Assembly: GCF_014193585.1 (NCBI RefSeq)
Contig: NZ_BLXY01000007.1
Location: 1 to 64,000 of the forward strand
Direction of reading: 5' to 3'
From: Geomonas paludis
Lineage (GTDB): Bacteria; Desulfobacterota; Desulfuromonadia; Geobacterales; Geobacteraceae
Length of the DNA: 64,000 nt
Shown here: one piece after another, positions 20,651 through 28,206 of the stretch
Position numbering within the stretch: position 1 is the stretch's first letter
Layout: the number at the start of each line of letters is the position of its first letter
Program-made: the position numbers and the translations under genes
The notes under the pieces: generated by a model
Told to the model about the DNA's origin: nothing
What the model saw: the letters and a program-made list of their open reading frames with translations, nothing else
Databases searched by the model: none

Positions 20651-21874
20651 CTACTGCAGTGCTACCGGCAGCGGGCTTGCCGCCACCACTTTCCCTTCCG
20701 ACACGAGCCTCAACTCCACCTGGGTCCCCGGCGGCGGCGCCGCGTTCAGCTTCAGCGCGAAGCCGATCTTCCTGTTGGCATTCGCCTCCAGCGTTATCCC
20801 CCGCACCGGCCCCACCAACTCCACCCGGTAGCCAGCAAGCGGCGCCGCTTGCAGCGAAAAGGAGCGCGCTCCCCCGCCGCGGTTCTCCAGGAAGGCGGAA
20901 TAGAAGTTGACCAGCGAGCCGTCCGGCAGGCGCTTCACCTCGCCGCTCCCGGCGCGCTGCACCTTGAGGGTCGCCTCCCGGCGCGTGGTCACTCCGACCA
21001 CCAGGAGCGCCACCAGCAGCAGGAGCACGCCGCCCAAAAGAAGCGCCTTCCTGTTCACCGGCCGCGACCCGTCGGCGCCCACCGGCCCGAACGTGTAGTG
21101 GATCAACCCGCCGGTGCCGCGCTTGGCGAAGACGTCGCGGCAGGCGTCCAGGCAGCGTCCGCAGTTGATGCACTCGATCTGCAGCCCGTCGCGGATGTCG
21201 ATGCCGGTGGGGCAGGCTTTGACGCAGGCCCCGCAGCGCAGGCACACCCCCTTGAGCTCCGGGTCGAATTCCAGGGTGAGCGTGCCGCGCTCCATGGTCA
21301 TCAGCTGGATGCGCCCGTAGGGGCAGACACTCTTGCAGAACCGGCGCCGCACGAAAGCGAGGTCGAGGTAGACCACCAGCGCCGTTGCCGCCAGCGAGAT
21401 GCCCGCCACGGCCCCCAGTTGCCCGGCCGCAAGCCGCGCCAAAAACTCAGGCGGCGCGACGAAGTACCAGACCAGGTTGGCTCCCACCAGCGCCGAGAGG
21501 GCCAGGAAAGACGACTGCCTGAGCGCGGCGCGCAGCGGCGCGGGGAGGTTACGGGTGCGGCGCTCGATCCAGTCGGCGAGGTCAGCCAGCGTAGTCTGGG
21601 GACAGAGCCAGCCGCACCAGACCCTGCCAAAGAGCATGGTCACGAACAGGAAGGCAAAGACCAGGATCAGCACCACGATGAGGAGCAGGTAAAACTCCTC
21701 GATGCGCAGCTTGGCCCCGAAGAAGAGGAGCGTCCTGGAGCCCGCGTCCAGCCGCAGCAGCGACTCGCCGCCGGGACGGATAAACGGGAGCCCCAGGATG
21801 AGCAGGGTCACCAGCCACTGTACGCCCTTGCGCCAGGGGGCGATGCGCCGCCTGGTAAGCGGAACCGGTTTCAA
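20651..21874 (-). CDS. ccoG: cbb3 oxidase accessory protein CcoG (FixG/RdxA)
   Basis: 407 aa. Four to five TM helices with the VWCGWLCPQTTL motif, then a dicluster 4Fe-4S region (CLRCGACVKACPTGID and CINCGRCLDAC) and a C-terminal Ig-like periplasmic domain. CcoG is a copper/Fe-S redox protein of the inner membrane that reduces copper for cbb3 assembly. Its ATG overlaps the ccoP stop by 4 nt. It is somewhat shorter than proteobacterial CcoG (about 470 aa), mainly at the N-terminus. Confidence 0.93.
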   Translation of the reverse strand: MKPVPLTRRRIAPWRKGVQWLVTLLILGLPFIRPGGESLLRLDAGSRTLLFFGAKLRIEEFYLLLIVVLILVFAFLFVTMLFGRVWCGWLCPQTTLADLADWIERRTRNLPAPLRAALRQSSFLALSALVGANLVWYFVAPPEFLARLAAGQLGAVAGISLAATALVVYLDLAFVRRRFCKSVCPYGRIQLMTMERGTLTLEFDPELKGVCLRCGACVKACPTGIDIRDGLQIECINCGRCLDACRDVFAKRGTGGLIHYTFGPVGADGSRPVNRKALLLGGVLLLLVALLVVGVTTRREATLKVQRAGSGEVKRLPDGSLVNFYSAFLENRGGGARSFSLQAAPLAGYRVELVGPVRGITLEANANRKIGFALKLNAAPPPGTQVELRLVSEGKVVAASPLPVALQ

Positions 21875-22362
21875 AGCGACAGGACGTACTGGACCAGCCC
21901 CTGGATCTTGTCGCCGGAAAGCTCGTTCTTGAAGCCGGGCATGCCGCCCGGGCGCCCGTCACTGATGCTCGCGGTCACCTCGGGAGCGGTCCTGCCGTAC
22001 TTGTACTTTTTGGCGGTCAGGTCGGGACCGATGCCCCCCTTGCCGTCGGCGCCGTGGCAGGAGGCGCACTTCTCGGCGAACTCCTTCTTCCCTGCCGCAG
22101 CGAGGTCGGTGCTCTTGATTTCCTTGCTGGTCGGAACCGCCTGGCCGGCGCTTCCTTTCTCCTGCTGGACGGCGAGGCGCGCCTCCTTGGCCTTCTTGAT
22201 CTGGTCGAATTCCCCGTAGGAAGTCCAGCCGCTGAACAGGTAGTAGGCCATGAAGATGATCCCCCAGGTCCACAGCCCGAAGTACAGGATCCTGAACACC
22301 AGCGGAGAGCTTTTCTCCGCGCGGTACCTGATGCCGTCGTACTCTTTATTTTCGTCGGACAT
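21871..22362 (-). CDS. ccoP: cbb3 oxidase cytochrome c subunit CcoP, mono-haem short form
   Basis: 163 aa. The N-terminal DGIRYRAEKSSPLVFRILYFG and one TM helix (WTWGIIFMAYYLFSGW) match the CcoP N-terminus; the C-terminal domain has one haem-c site CASCH and a distal Met loop (GGMPGF). Canonical CcoP is about 300 aa with two haem-c domains, so one domain is missing here, while CcoO has one extra. The protein should pass electrons to the CcoN active site. It is coupled to ccoG by a 4-nt overlap. Confidence 0.88.
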   Translation of the reverse strand: MSDENKEYDGIRYRAEKSSPLVFRILYFGLWTWGIIFMAYYLFSGWTSYGEFDQIKKAKEARLAVQQEKGSAGQAVPTSKEIKSTDLAAAGKKEFAEKCASCHGADGKGGIGPDLTAKKYKYGRTAPEVTASISDGRPGGMPGFKNELSGDKIQGLVQYVLSL

Positions 22363-22400
22363 CGCGTCCTCCTTTGCTCACTTTTTGTTCATCCCGGCAT

Positions 22401-22429
22401 GGGGACTGGCTCCGCAGGTGCCTGTCCCC
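22401..22429. repeat. Dispersed palindrome family A, copy 4
   Basis: Arms GGGGACTGGC / GCCTGTCCCC, identical in sequence to copy 3. It lies between ccoQ and ccoP within the operon, 9 nt after the ccoQ stop. Confidence 0.9.
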
Positions 22430-22438
22430 TTCATCTTC

Positions 22439-22609
22439 CTAATTTTCAGGATGGTCATCCTTTTTCGGCTTGTCGTCGTCCATCATGCGGAACTTGGGCT
22501 CTTCCCCCTTGTCCCGGTGCCTCTTGCTGTAGGTGCGCGCCACGATGGCGGCGAAGGCCAGGAACAGGATGAGGGTCACCCCCAGGTAGTAGATGCTGGC
22601 GCTGTCCAT
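22439..22609 (-). CDS. ccoQ: cbb3 oxidase small subunit CcoQ
   Basis: A 56-aa frame: MDSASIYYLGVTLILFLAFA..., one TM helix (residues ~6-24), then a charged tail with FRMMDDDKPKKDD. Size, single N-terminal helix, charged C-terminus and position between ccoO and ccoP fit CcoQ/FixQ, which helps stabilise the complex. The ATG is 1 nt beyond the ccoO TGA (TGATATG), so translation is coupled. Confidence 0.85.
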   Translation of the reverse strand: MDSASIYYLGVTLILFLAFAAIVARTYSKRHRDKGEEPKFRMMDDDKPKKDDHPEN

Positions 22610-22610
22610 A

Positions 22611-23474
22611 TCAGTGCTTGTGCACGGACTTCAGGTAGGTGACCACCTTCCAGGTCCGCTCCTTGCCCAGCGTGTCGCCGAAGGCCGGCATGCCGCCCGC
22701 GGCGATGCCGCTGTAGATCGTGGCGAAAACCTTGGAGTCGGGCTGATCCATGTCGCGCAGGTCCGGCCCCACCTCGCCCTTCAGCTCGATGCCGTGGCAC
22801 TGGGCGCAGTGTTCGGCGTAGAGCTTCTGCCCCTCGGGGAGCACGCTCATGTTGTCCTGGAACGGGTTCTTCAACTCGCCCAGCACCTCGGTCTTGCCTG
22901 TCTTTCTCCAGGGGATGTCGTTGCCCACCTTCTGCATGTAGGCGATGATGGCGTCCATCTCGCTCTTGCCCTGCAGCGCCTGGATGTCGGCCGGCGTGTA
23001 GGGGAACTTGAGCGCCTTCATCTTCTTCTCGGAGAGGCTCGTGTCAAGCGGCCGGTTCAAAAAGTCGTAGGAGGGCATGTTGGAGCGCGGCACCATGGCG
23101 CGCGGGTCCTTCATGTGCTTCACGTGCCAGGCGTCCGGGTACTTGCCGCCGATGCGGGCGAGATCGGGGCCGTTTCTGCGCGAGCCCCACAGGAAAGGCT
23201 GGTCGTAGACGAACTCGCCGCTTTTACTGTACTCGCCGTAGCGCTCGGTGTCGGAGAGGAGCGGCCGCACCGTCTGGGTGTGGCAGTTGTTGCACCCCTC
23301 GCGGATGTAGATGTCCCGCCCTTCGAGCTGCAGCGGGGTGTAGGGCTTCACCGAGGCGATGGCGAGCTTCGGGTCGTTGATCCACCGGAAGGGGAGCACC
23401 ATGGTGATGATGGTGCCGACCAGGATGGTGGCGGTGGCCAGGAGCAGGAATATGATGGGCTTTTTCTCGATCAT
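22611..23474 (-). CDS. ccoO: cbb3 oxidase cytochrome c subunit CcoO, di-haem long form
   Basis: 287 aa. An N-terminal TM helix (PIIFLLLATATILVGTIITM) precedes the CcoO domain with haem site CNNCHTQTVRP and the conserved GEFVYDQPFLWGSRRNGPDLAR. A further ~75-residue cytochrome c domain follows, with CAQCHG and GGMPAFG. Canonical CcoO is ~200 aa with one haem; this added domain resembles the haem domain lost from CcoP here. It lies 12 nt behind ccoN. Confidence 0.92.
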   Translation of the reverse strand: MIEKKPIIFLLLATATILVGTIITMVLPFRWINDPKLAIASVKPYTPLQLEGRDIYIREGCNNCHTQTVRPLLSDTERYGEYSKSGEFVYDQPFLWGSRRNGPDLARIGGKYPDAWHVKHMKDPRAMVPRSNMPSYDFLNRPLDTSLSEKKMKALKFPYTPADIQALQGKSEMDAIIAYMQKVGNDIPWRKTGKTEVLGELKNPFQDNMSVLPEGQKLYAEHCAQCHGIELKGEVGPDLRDMDQPDSKVFATIYSGIAAGGMPAFGDTLGKERTWKVVTYLKSVHKH

Positions 23475-23486
23475 GGCGTCTCCTCC

Positions 23487-24890
23487 CTAGGCTCTTTGCG
23501 CCACGGCCTGGGTCTTGGCGCCGGCGATGGTCTGGTAGATGTTGTAGAGGAAGACGAGGAGCCCGGCGAGATAGATCACCCCGCCCAAGGCCCGCATGTG
23601 CCAGTAGGGGTAGAGCTCCACCATGGTCTCGATGAAGCTGTAGTGGAGGCTCCCATCCGGGTTGGTGGCGTTCAGCATGGCCGCCTGCTGCACCCCGGCG
23701 ATCCACATGGTGATGGAGAAGATGAGCTGGCCGGTAAGCACCAGCCAGAAGTGGACGTTGGCGAGGCCTACGCTGTAGATCTCGGTGTGGTACAGCCTGG
23801 GGATGGTGTAGTAGATGGCGGCAAACAGCACCAGCGACACCCACCCCAGCGTCCCCATGTGCACGTGACCCGGCACCCAGTCGGTGAAGTGGATGAAGGC
23901 GGAGAAGGTGCGGATCGACTGCGACGGTCCCTGCAGCGTCTGCAGGCCGTAGAAGGTGATGCCGAATATAAGGAACTTGACCAGGTAGTTCTCACGCATC
24001 TGGTGCCACTGGCCGTTCATGGAGAAGTAGCCGTTGAAGACCGCGGCCCAGGAGGGGGCGATCAGCATCACCGAGAAGGCCATGGCGAGGGTCTGTACCC
24101 AGTCCGGCACCGGCGCCCACAAGAGGTGGTGCGCCCCGGTCCACAGGTACATGAAGATGAGGCTCCAGAAGGCGATCACGCCCATGCGGTGGCTGTAGAT
24201 GGGAACCCCGGTCGCCTTGGGGAGGAAGTAGTAGAAGATGGCCAAGGGCGGCGTGGTGAGGACCATGGCCACCGCGTTGTGCCCGTACCACCACTGCACG
24301 TTGGCGTCGTTGGCGCCCGCGTAGGCGGAGTAGGACTTGGTGAGCGACACGGGGATGGAGGCGTTGTTGACCAGGTAGAGGACGGCGACCCCGACCAGGG
24401 TGGCCAGGATGTACCAGAGCGAGATGTACATCTGCTCCTCGCGCCGCTTCACGATGGTCATCACGATGTTGACCGCGAAGATGACCCAGAGCACCACCAC
24501 CAGGCTCGCCACCGGCCATTCCAGCTCGGCGTACTCCTTGGAGCGGTTCATCCCCATGGCGAGCGTCACCGCGGCGAGCGCGATCACCACGTTGAAGAGC
24601 CAGAGCTGGGCCTTGGCGAGCCCCGGGCTCCACAGGCTCGTGCGCGTCAGGCGCTGGGTGATGTAGATGAAGAAGGCCATGAAGCTGCCGATGCCCCAGC
24701 CGAAGATGCCGGCGTTGGTGTGGATCGGGCGCAGGCGGCCGTAGGTGAGGTAGGGGGGGAAGTTGAGCTGCGGGAAGGCGATCTGGAACGAGATGAAGAC
24801 GCCGACCAGCACGGCCACCAGTCCCCATACCATGCTCCAGATCACAAACCCTTTGACGATGTCGTCAGCGTACCCTTCCTGTTGGTTCAT
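23487..24890 (-). CDS. ccoN: cbb3-type cytochrome c oxidase subunit I CcoN
   Basis: 467 aa, about twelve TM helices. Haem-copper oxidase ligands are visible: RPIHTNAG (low-spin haem His), WWYGHNAVAMVLTTP (CuB His and the cross-linked Tyr region), GAHHLLW (two CuB His) and GHVHMGTLGW (high- and low-spin haem His). It reduces O2 to water with proton pumping, with high oxygen affinity. AGGAGG precedes ATG 24890. It heads the cco operon, which extends on the minus strand to 16610. Confidence 0.95.
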   Translation of the reverse strand: MNQQEGYADDIVKGFVIWSMVWGLVAVLVGVFISFQIAFPQLNFPPYLTYGRLRPIHTNAGIFGWGIGSFMAFFIYITQRLTRTSLWSPGLAKAQLWLFNVVIALAAVTLAMGMNRSKEYAELEWPVASLVVVLWVIFAVNIVMTIVKRREEQMYISLWYILATLVGVAVLYLVNNASIPVSLTKSYSAYAGANDANVQWWYGHNAVAMVLTTPPLAIFYYFLPKATGVPIYSHRMGVIAFWSLIFMYLWTGAHHLLWAPVPDWVQTLAMAFSVMLIAPSWAAVFNGYFSMNGQWHQMRENYLVKFLIFGITFYGLQTLQGPSQSIRTFSAFIHFTDWVPGHVHMGTLGWVSLVLFAAIYYTIPRLYHTEIYSVGLANVHFWLVLTGQLIFSITMWIAGVQQAAMLNATNPDGSLHYSFIETMVELYPYWHMRALGGVIYLAGLLVFLYNIYQTIAGAKTQAVAQRA

Positions 24891-25144
24891 GCCGTCCTCC
24901 TGGAGATGAATGGATCAGTGCCGGCGGCATGTGAACGACGGGTGGTGCTGTGTCGACACCCGTCGCTCAGTCGCCGCGAGCCTATGACATAAATATCGGA
25001 ACTGCCGTGATTTTGTCTGATTGAAGCAACGGGTCTGCCAGAGTAACGTCCAATGATGGTGCAATAACAAAGTGTTAGTTTAAGTTGTTATCGCCGTTTA
25101 GCAAGCGTTCCTCCTGTATACGGAGTCACTTTGGCCCAGAGGAA

Positions 25145-25172
25145 GGGACAGGCTCCGTCAGGTGCCTGTCCC
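25145..25172. repeat. Dispersed palindrome family A, copy 5
   Basis: Arms GGGACAGGC / GCCTGTCCC pair perfectly over 9 bp, with centre TCCGTCAGGT. It abuts the family C palindrome at 25173. Confidence 0.9.
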
Positions 25173-25200
25173 TGGTTCCCAAGCTCCAGCTTGGGAACCA
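25173..25200. repeat. Perfect palindrome, family C
   Basis: 28 bp: arms TGGTTCCCAAGCT and AGCTTGGGAACCA, fully complementary, with only CC between them. Relatives are at 35025-35050 and 35112-35137. Confidence 0.95.
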
Positions 25201-25240
25201 CATAACGCTCCTTTCAGCTAAGCAACCTTCTCAAATCAAA

Positions 25241-25270
25241 GGGGACAGGCACCTGGCGGAGCCAGTCCCC
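25241..25270. repeat. Dispersed palindrome family A, copy 6
   Basis: Arms GGGGACAGGC / GCCAGTCCCC around ACCTGGCGGA. It is inverted relative to copy 5, 68 bp away. Confidence 0.9.
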
Positions 25271-25431
25271 CATCTCCCTTTGCGAGGGGGGGGCAGGGGG
25301 GATTTCAGAAACCTGCGCATATGCCGATAAGCAATGTATCGGGATGCCCTGTTTTGACTAAAAGTCTGTTCCCTTATCTTTGTCGATGGCGCCGGCCTCC
25401 CCTTACAGTGGCGGCCGGCCCGGAGGAGTCT

Positions 25432-26088
25432 ATGAGTGAGGTGATTTACTACGTGGCGGCTGGAGCCACGCTGCTCGTCGTCTGGCTGGGCGCCACCTTT
25501 TGGGCCGTCAACTTTTTCATCAGGCAGGTCACCCAGCAGAGTTGCCAGGATTTCCGGGTGCGCATGCGGGGCGAGACGGAGCGCGCCCTGAAGCTGTTCC
25601 GTGAGGGGCTGTGCGAGCAGATCGTGCAGCAGGAGAACAAGTCCGACGCGCTGGCCAGGCTCTACGCCAGCCTGATCGACCAGCTGCGGCTGGGGCGGGA
25701 GTTCCTGGCCTCGCTGGGGGAAGGCGAACGCGCCCAGGCGGAGAAACAGCTGAGGACCATCAGGGGGACCGGCGAACATTTTACCGACACCTTCCAAAAA
25801 CAGGGGCTCTTCTTCTCCGAGGAATTCACCAGGACGGTCAAGGACCTGCTCACCCAGCAGAAAACGGGGCAGGAGCGACTCGAAGAACTATTGCGCCGGG
25901 TGCAGCGGGAGCCGCACAACGCGCACGCCCTCGACGACCTGAAGAAAGAATGGGGGCTGTTCGAGGACCTGTTGAACAAGCTCATGGACTACGTGCGCAA
26001 CGAGTTCCGCAGGCGCAACCCGGTGAGCGGCATGATGATGAAGTGGCTCAACGAAGGCCCGGCCCCCGCCGAGTCGCACGGGGGCTAG
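25432..26088 (+). CDS. Membrane-anchored coiled-coil protein, function unknown
   Basis: 218 aa from ATG 25432 (GGAGGAG 4-5 nt upstream). One N-terminal TM helix (VIYYVAAGATLLVVWLGATFW) is followed by a mostly helical, highly charged cytoplasmic or periplasmic domain with heptad-like stretches (RLGREFLASLGEGERAQAEK in part; LEELLRRVQREPHNAHALDDL in part). No catalytic motif recognised. It is divergent from ccoN and upstream of hcp, separated from it by a minus-strand small gene. I cannot assign a function. Confidence 0.75.
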   Translation: MSEVIYYVAAGATLLVVWLGATFWAVNFFIRQVTQQSCQDFRVRMRGETERALKLFREGLCEQIVQQENKSDALARLYASLIDQLRLGREFLASLGEGERAQAEKQLRTIRGTGEHFTDTFQKQGLFFSEEFTRTVKDLLTQQKTGQERLEELLRRVQREPHNAHALDDLKKEWGLFEDLLNKLMDYVRNEFRRRNPVSGMMMKWLNEGPAPAESHGG

Positions 26089-26093
26089 CGCTG

Positions 26094-26261
26094 CTACTTG
26101 TCCAGAGGTTCCGGTTTGCACAGGTGTTCCTCTTTCTTCGCCGCCCGCCCGCATTTCTTGCAGACGTAGCGCGGCTCCGCGACGATTTTCTTGAGTTCCT
26201 TCAGGTTGTCCTTTATCTCGTCCTTGTCCCACTTGCATAGCGTCTTGCTGTCCTTGCCCAT
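26094..26261 (-). CDS. Small 55-aa Cys-rich (zinc-ribbon-like) protein
   Basis: The frame MGKDSKTLCKWDKDEIKDNL... ends LCKPEPLDK. It has four Cys: one near the N-terminus (C9), CKKC in the middle (YVCKKCGRAA) and one in HLC near the end, which with His could bind zinc. GGGAGG lies 9 nt upstream of ATG 26261. Coding character (Lys/Glu-rich, sensible codons) and the ribosome site support it. It is divergent from hcp. Function unknown; small metal-binding proteins of this kind are common in Geobacterales. Confidence 0.7.
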   Translation of the reverse strand: MGKDSKTLCKWDKDEIKDNLKELKKIVAEPRYVCKKCGRAAKKEEHLCKPEPLDK

Positions 26262-26349
26262 GACCAGTACCTCCCTGACATTGAGAGCTATCTCTCTGTC
26301 TCAATTGTTATGTTAACTTGATTTAATTCGATTTTTGGCAGTCCCACTA

Positions 26350-26377
26350 TTGAAATGGAAATCTTTCCAGATATAGT
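26350..26377 (+). promoter_or_regulatory. hcp promoter with a perfect inverted repeat in the spacer
   Basis: TTGAAA (26350-26355), 16-bp spacer, TATAGT (26372-26377). The spacer contains TGGAAATCTTTCCA (26356-26369), a perfect 6-bp inverted repeat, placed where a repressor or spacer-binding activator would sit. The ATG at 26429 follows about 45 nt after the inferred start. Confidence 0.6.
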
Positions 26378-26428
26378 AAAACAGTTTTCGAAATTTCCTA
26401 GTAAGTTCAATAGAAAAGGGGGATTCAT

Positions 26429-28075
26429 ATGTCGATGTTTTGCCGTCAATGTGAGCAGGCCGCGAAGGGGACGGGATGCGAAGTAGTGGGGGTATGTGGG
26501 AAAAATCCCGAGGTTGCGGCGCTTTTGGACCTGATGATGTACGGTCTGAAGGGACTGGCTATTTACGCTGACAAGGCAAGGGAATTCGGCGCGAGCAGCA
26601 TGGTCGCCGACATGTTCCTCATCGAGGGCCTTTTCACCACCGTCACCAACGTCGACTTCGATCCGGTCCAGTTGGCCGGCAAGCTGAGGAAGTGCTACGA
26701 CCAGAAGGAGCAGGTCAAGGCGATGTACGAGAGTGCCTACCGCGCCAAGAACGGCGCCGCGGCTCCCGCCATCACCGACGGCCCGGCCGCGTGGGTGATC
26801 GCCGACAACCTGGAGGGGCTGGTGGCCCAGGGGCAGGCGCACGGGGTGAAGAGCCAGCACAGCGACCCCGACATCCTCTCCGCCATCGAGATCATCATCT
26901 ACGGCCTGAAGGGCATGGCCGCCTACGCGAACCACGCCTACATCCTGGGCAAGACCGACGAAGAAGTGTTCGCCTTCTTCCACAAGGCGCTCGCCGCCAC
27001 CACCGACGCGAGCAAGGGGCTCATGGACTTCGTGGGCATCGCCATGGAGTGCGGCAAGCTGAACATCAAGGTCATGGAGATGCTGAACACCGGGCACGTG
27101 GAGCACTACGGCCACCCGGTCCCGACCAAGGTCCAGCTCGGTACCCGCAAGAACAAGGGCATCCTCGTTTCCGGTCACGACCTGCGCATGCTCGAGGAGC
27201 TTTTGAAACAGACCGAAGGGAAGGGGATCGACATCTACACCCACGGCGAGATGCTGCCGGCGCACGGCTACCCGGGGCTCAAGAAGTACTCCCACCTCTA
27301 CGGCAACTTCGGCGGCGCATGGCAGGACCAGGCCAAGGAGTTCCCGAACTTCCCCGGCGCCATCATCTTCAACACCAACTGCATTCAGCGTCCGGCCGAC
27401 AGCTACAAGGACCGTCTCTTCACCTGGGGCGAGGTAGGCTGGCCCGGCGCCAAGCACCTCACCGGCTACAAGTTCGACGAAGTGATCAACAAGGCCCTGG
27501 AGTGCCCGGACCTTCCCGACGCCCCCGGCCAGGAGATCCTGACCGGCTTCGGTCACAACGCGGTGTTGGGTGTGGCGGACAAGGTCATCGAGGCGGTCAA
27601 GGCGGGAGCGGTAAAGCACTTCTTCCTCATCGGCGGCTGCGACGGCGCCAAGAGCGGTCGTAACTACTACACCGAGTTCGCCGAGAAGGTGCCCAAGGAC
27701 TGCGTCATCCTGACCCTTGCCTGCGGTAAGTTCCGTTTCAACAAGCTCGAGTTCGGCGACATCGGCGGCATCCCGCGTCTTTTGGACGTCGGTCAGTGCA
27801 ACGACGCCTACTCCGCGGTGCAGATCGCGCTCGCGTTGGCCGGCGCCTTCAACTGTGGCATCAACGACCTGCCGCTGTCCTTCATCCTCTCCTGGTACGA
27901 GCAGAAGGCGCACGTCATCCTGCTGTCGCTCCTTTACCTGGGCGTGAAGAACATCAAGCTGGGGCCGGCGCTTCCGGCGTACCTGTCGCCCAACGTATTG
28001 CAGTTCCTGGTCGACAACTTCAACATCGGCCAGATCGGCAGCGCCGACGCCGACCTGCAGGCGAGCCTCGCGTAG
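26429..28075 (+). CDS. hcp: Hybrid cluster protein (hydroxylamine reductase)
   Basis: 548 aa. N-terminal cluster ligands C5, C8, C17 and C23 follow the C-X2-C-X8-C-X5-C spacing of Desulfovibrio-type Hcp ([4Fe-4S]) rather than the E. coli spacing. Ligands of the hybrid Fe-S-O cluster lie in FGHNAVL, TNCIQRP, IGGCDG, LACGKFRFN and VGQCND. It reduces hydroxylamine and, physiologically, probably NO; cytoplasmic. No hcr reductase gene is adjacent. Neighbours norBC, ric and hemerythrin make an NO-stress role likely. AAAGGGGG precedes ATG. The stop is followed by a palindrome and a strong terminator. Confidence 0.95.
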   Translation: MSMFCRQCEQAAKGTGCEVVGVCGKNPEVAALLDLMMYGLKGLAIYADKAREFGASSMVADMFLIEGLFTTVTNVDFDPVQLAGKLRKCYDQKEQVKAMYESAYRAKNGAAAPAITDGPAAWVIADNLEGLVAQGQAHGVKSQHSDPDILSAIEIIIYGLKGMAAYANHAYILGKTDEEVFAFFHKALAATTDASKGLMDFVGIAMECGKLNIKVMEMLNTGHVEHYGHPVPTKVQLGTRKNKGILVSGHDLRMLEELLKQTEGKGIDIYTHGEMLPAHGYPGLKKYSHLYGNFGGAWQDQAKEFPNFPGAIIFNTNCIQRPADSYKDRLFTWGEVGWPGAKHLTGYKFDEVINKALECPDLPDAPGQEILTGFGHNAVLGVADKVIEAVKAGAVKHFFLIGGCDGAKSGRNYYTEFAEKVPKDCVILTLACGKFRFNKLEFGDIGGIPRLLDVGQCNDAYSAVQIALALAGAFNCGINDLPLSFILSWYEQKAHVILLSLLYLGVKNIKLGPALPAYLSPNVLQFLVDNFNIGQIGSADADLQASLA

Positions 28076-28090
28076 CAAACGAAAGTGGGG

Positions 28091-28119
28091 GGGGACCGGC
28101 TCCGCAGGTGCCGGTCCCC
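28091..28119. repeat. Dispersed palindrome family A, copy 7 (compensated arms)
   Basis: Arms GGGGACCGGC / GCCGGTCCCC pair over 10 bp with no mismatch. Relative to other copies the seventh base of one arm and its partner have both changed (to C and G), preserving the pair. Confidence 0.9.
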
Positions 28120-28164
28120 TTTGCAGTAGCAGCACGCAGCACCAGAGCAGATGTAGCTCCTTTA

Positions 28165-28199
28165 GCGCCAGGTCCGGGCAGACCTGGCGCCTTTTTTTT
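28165..28199 (+). terminator. Rho-independent terminator of hcp
   Basis: Stem GCGCCAGGTC (28165-28174) / GACCTGGCGC (28181-28190), loop CGGGCA, then C and eight T (28192-28199). Confidence 0.95.
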
Positions 28200-28206
28200 G
28201 CCTGCG

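Larger units (their letters stand above)
24891..25431. other. Intergenic region between divergent ccoN and a coiled-coil protein gene
   Basis: 541 bp without a convincing gene. Bases 24970-25100 are comparatively AT-rich and must hold the ccoN promoter, but I see no clear -35/-10 pair or FNR box there. Bases 25145-25320 are packed with palindromes of three families, described separately. An open frame at 25085-25330 consists largely of repeat and is not taken as a gene. Confidence 0.6.

Noticed and set aside
25085-25330. 81-codon open frame in the cco upstream region
   Set aside because: It consists mainly of palindromic repeat sequence, has no ribosome site and no protein-like composition.
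26318-26331. TTGATTTAATTCGA upstream of hcp as an FNR site
   Set aside because: Only the left half-site fits; the right half differs in two bases and the spacing to the likely -10 is wrong.
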